NCBI GenBank assembly: GCA_016190405.1 | Contig: JACPQO010000118.1 | Location: 1 to 6,412, forward strand | DNA length: 6,412 nt | Direction: 5' to 3' | From: Chloroflexota bacterium | GTDB taxonomy: Bacteria > Chloroflexota > Dehalococcoidia > SM23-28-2 > RBG-16-64-32 | Shown here: positions 4,615-6,412 of the stretch, in pieces | Layout of the letters: the number at the start of each line of letters is the position of its first letter | How positions within the stretch are numbered: position 1 is the first letter of the stretch | Notes under the pieces: model-generated | What the model was told of the DNA's origin: nothing | Database searches by the model: none | Seen by the model: the letters and a program-made list of their open reading frames with translations, nothing else | Position numbers and translations under genes: made by a program

Positions 4615-4881
4615 ATGCTTACAAAGGAGCAAACGGAGAATCTGGTAGAGCAACACCGCCTGCACCCTTCCGACACCGGTTCGACGGATGTGCAGGTAGC
4701 GCTACTGACCGAGCGGATTCGCCAGATAACGGAGCATCTGCGGGTGAATCGTAAAGATCACCACTCCCAGCGCGGCCTGATGAAGCTAGTGGGACAGCGG
4801 CGTAGGCTGTTGCGTTACCTGGGCCGGACAGAGCCGGCAAGGTATAAGGGGCTCATAACCGAGCTCGGCATCCGCAAATAA
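4615..4881 (+). CDS. rpsO: Small ribosomal subunit protein S15 (uS15)
   Basis: This is an 88-residue protein, the normal length for S15, which binds 16S rRNA helices in the central domain early in 30S assembly. It matches the family throughout: LTKEQTENLVEQHRLHPSDT, then GSTDVQVALLTERI (22-35), the rRNA-contacting RKDHHSQRGLMKLVGQRRRLLRYL (46-69) and the C-terminal ELGIRK. The four-helix layout is complete. The ATG at 4615 is the only possible start, since the frame upstream has no start codon before an in-frame stop at 4582-4584. Its ribosome site is odd: AAGG directly abuts the ATG and the strong GAAGGAG is 33 nt away. A mini-ORF ends 2 nt upstream. Base composition is less GC-rich than in neighbouring genes. 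S15 represses its own mRNA in several bacteria, so this leader may be regulatory. It is followed by pnp, the standard pairing. Confidence 0.97.
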   Translation: MLTKEQTENLVEQHRLHPSDTGSTDVQVALLTERIRQITEHLRVNRKDHHSQRGLMKLVGQRRRLLRYLGRTEPARYKGLITELGIRK

Positions 4882-4980
4882 GCGCGGAAAGTCGCCCTCT
4901 ACCACAGACATCCTTGCTCCAGTCAGAAAGGGTGCATGCCCCGGCAGCACAGCGCGATTCCTGGCCCGGGGACCCCGATA

Positions 4981-4994
4981 TGGCTAGCTAGCCA
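4981..4994. repeat. Perfect 14-bp palindrome
   Basis: TGGCTAGCTAGCCA is fully self-complementary and contains two overlapping GCTAGC-type units with CTAG, a tetramer often scarce in bacterial genomes. It sits 99 bp after the rpsO stop. As RNA it would have no loop room beyond a short stem, so a DNA-binding site is as likely as a hairpin. Confidence 0.5.
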
Positions 4995-5086
4995 AACATG
5001 CGACGAGAGCAACCAAGCCAGCCCGTGCGGCTCAGGCGAGAGCCGATAATCCGGATTCTCCGCCGGCCAAACCATTCAAGCGATTT

Positions 5087-5091
5087 GGAGG
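5087..5091 (+). promoter_or_regulatory. Ribosome binding site of pnp
   Basis: GGAGG ends 11 nt before ATG 5103, slightly longer spacing than usual. No in-frame alternative start lies closer, and the PNPase N-terminus begins right at this ATG. Confidence 0.7.
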
Positions 5092-5102
5092 TCTAAATCG
5101 TA

Positions 5103-6412
5103 ATGTCCGAAGTATTCGAGCGAGAGATCGGCGGACGCACACTTTCTCTGGAAGTGGGCAGGGTCGCCGGCCTGGCCGACGGCGCCGTCACCGTCCGCTA
5201 CGGCGACACCGTCGTCCTGGTCACCGCCTGTATGAGCCGGGAGCAGCGGGCAGGCATCGACTTCTTCCCTCTCACCGTGGACTTCGAGGAGCGGCTGTAC
5301 GCCGCCGGCAAGATTCCCGGCGGCTGGTTCCGCCGCGAAGGCCGGCCCAGCACCCCGGCCATCCTCACCGCCCGCCTCACCGACAGGCCCCTGCGTCCCC
5401 TCTTCCCCAAGGGCATGCGCAACGACGTGCAGATCATAATCACCGCCCTTTCCGCCGACCAGGAGAACGACCCCGACATCCTCTCCATCATCGGCGCCTC
5501 GGCTGCCCTCGCCATCTCCGATATCCCCTTTGATGGGCCCGTGGCCGGCGCCCGCATCGGCTACATCGATGACCAGTACGTGGTGAACCCCACCTTCGCC
5601 CAGCTCAAGGACAGCGCCCTCGACCTGGTGGTGGCCGGCACCCGCGACGCCGTCATTATGGTGGAGGCCGGCGCCAGCCAGGTCCCGGAGGCCGTGATGC
5701 TGGAAGGCGTGCGGCTGGGCCAGCAGGTCAACGCTGAGATCATCGCCCTCCAAGACGAGATGGTAGCCCGGCTGGGCAAGCCCAAGCGCTCCTTCGAGTT
5801 CGCCGGCGTGCCCGACGAGGTGCGCCAGGCCGTGGCCGACTTCGCAGCCGCCCGGAGCTGGGATCTGCTGGCGGCGGCCAAGGACGAGCGACAGGAGCTG
5901 ATGGCCCAGCGCCGCCAGGAGCTACTGGAGGCCCTGGGCGAGACCTATCCAGGGGAGCAGCTTAAGGCAGCCCTGGAAGAGGTCCTAAAGCAGACCGTCC
6001 GCGAGCGCATCCTGCGCGACGGCGCCCGCCCTGACGGTCGCCGCCTGGACGAGATCAGGCCCATAAGCTGCGAGGTAGCGCTCCTGCCCCGAACCCACGG
6101 CTCCGGCCTGTTCACCCGCGGCGAGACGCAGGTCCTGACCATCGCCACCCTGGGCTCCATGGGCGAGCAGCAGCGGCTGGACGGCCTGGAGCCGGAGGAG
6201 ACCCGCCGCTTCCTGCACCACTACAACTTCCCGCCCTTCTCGGTGGGCGAGACCCGGCCCCTGCGCGGCCCCAGCCGCCGCGACACCGGCCACGGCGCCC
6301 TGGCCGAGCGCGCCCTCCTACCGGTTATCCCCGACGAGGAAGAGATCCCGTACACGATTCGCCTGGTGTCGGAGGTCCTGTCCAGCAACGGCAGCACCTC
6401 GATGGCCAGCGC
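5103..6412 (+). CDS. pnp: Polyribonucleotide nucleotidyltransferase (PNPase), 3' end beyond window
   Basis: This enzyme degrades RNA 3'-to-5' with phosphate, releasing nucleoside diphosphates, as a ring-shaped trimer in the RNA-decay machinery. The 436 codons seen cover the first RNase PH domain (about 1-220), the helical linker (about 235-305) and much of the second RNase PH domain. Signatures are YGDTVVLVTA, the RNA-contacting loop WFRREGRPS (75-83; most relatives have FF), RLTDRPLRPLFPKGMRND, RPDGRRLDEIRPI (309-321), RTHGSGLFTRGETQ (330-343) and HHYNFPPFSVGET (372-384), then GHGALAERALLPVIP and SEVLSSNGSTSMAS. The catalytic Asp pair and the KH and S1 RNA-binding domains lie beyond the edge. 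The frame has no stop through the end of the window. It follows rpsO, as in most bacteria, and is probably co-transcribed with it. Confidence 0.97.
   Translation, partial: MSEVFEREIGGRTLSLEVGRVAGLADGAVTVRYGDTVVLVTACMSREQRAGIDFFPLTVDFEERLYAAGKIPGGWFRREGRPSTPAILTARLTDRPLRPLFPKGMRNDVQIIITALSADQENDPDILSIIGASAALAISDIPFDGPVAGARIGYIDDQYVVNPTFAQLKDSALDLVVAGTRDAVIMVEAGASQVPEAVMLEGVRLGQQVNAEIIALQDEMVARLGKPKRSFEFAGVPDEVRQAVADFAAARSWDLLAAAKDERQELMAQRRQELLEALGETYPGEQLKAALEEVLKQTVRERILRDGARPDGRRLDEIRPISCEVALLPRTHGSGLFTRGETQVLTIATLGSMGEQQRLDGLEPEETRRFLHHYNFPPFSVGETRPLRGPSRRDTGHGALAERALLPVIPDEEEIPYTIRLVSEVLSSNGSTSMAS

Larger units (their letters stand above)
4882..5102 (+). promoter_or_regulatory. rpsO-pnp intergenic leader with small inverted repeats
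   Basis: There is no gene in these 221 nt. The small inverted repeats are CCCCGG/CCGGGG (4939-4944 with 4966-4971), the perfect palindrome TGGCTAGCTAGCCA (4981-4994), the hairpin CGGCTC-AGGCGA-GAGCCG (5028-5045) and ATCCGGAT (5049-5056). A -10-like GATAAT at 5045-5050 has no -35. In E. coli the same gap contains an attenuating terminator and an RNase III-cut stem used by PNPase to control itself. These structures could serve similarly, but no long duplex of that kind is visible. Confidence 0.4.

Noticed and set aside
5076..5753. 225-residue minus-strand open frame opposite pnp
   Set aside because: It is a high-GC shadow (Gly/Asp/Val-rich) of the clearly conserved PNPase coding frame.

Overview
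This is a GC-rich bacterial chromosomal window, about 65% GC by eye. It holds six protein-coding genes and one compact intergenic block of repeats. There is no rRNA, tRNA, CRISPR array, phage gene or transposase gene. The lineage cannot be proved from the sequence. The GC content, GTG/TTG starts, lipoprotein style, PAP2 type and repeat families would fit a Chloroflexota-like (Dehalococcoidia-type) genome; this is inference only.

Layout. (1) At the left edge, running leftward and cut by the window end, is the N-terminal third or so of an M17 leucyl aminopeptidase (1-709). It has a good sigma70-type promoter at 782-811, overlapped by CCGTCAG repeats. (2) Divergently, on the + strand, is a six-helix PAP2-family membrane protein (885-1796). 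It may be translated from a nearly leaderless mRNA. (3) Positions 1797-2080 hold stacked palindromic repeats. They include two adjacent 8-bp-stem hairpins enclosed by 17-bp inverted arms. The block is bracketed by an 18/19 direct repeat that sits on the stop codons of the two convergent genes, which looks like an insertion footprint. (4) On the minus strand is a tightly packed three-gene operon, transcribed 4472 to 2081: a DegV/P-loop-kinase fusion, a DUF3105 lipoprotein (4-nt overlap) and a small dimeric alpha/beta-barrel protein (2-nt gap, TTG start). (5) Divergent from that operon is the conserved pair rpsO (ribosomal protein S15) and pnp (polynucleotide phosphorylase, cut by the right edge). 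They are separated by a 221-nt leader rich in small inverted repeats.

How the parts relate. rpsO-pnp is the standard translation/RNA-decay pair. The 143-bp gap between degV and rpsO carries divergent promoters and a GGGACA-N6-TGTCCC palindrome over the proposed degV -35. The most unusual gene is the DegV-kinase fusion: DegV/FakB proteins bind fatty acids and normally hand them to a separate kinase of a different fold, whereas here a P-loop kinase is joined to the same chain. The neighbouring lipoprotein and PAP2 protein make a membrane or lipid theme possible but not demonstrated. The other points worth checking are the insertion footprint and a five-codon mini-ORF ending two bases before the rpsO start, which itself lacks a well-placed Shine-Dalgarno sequence.
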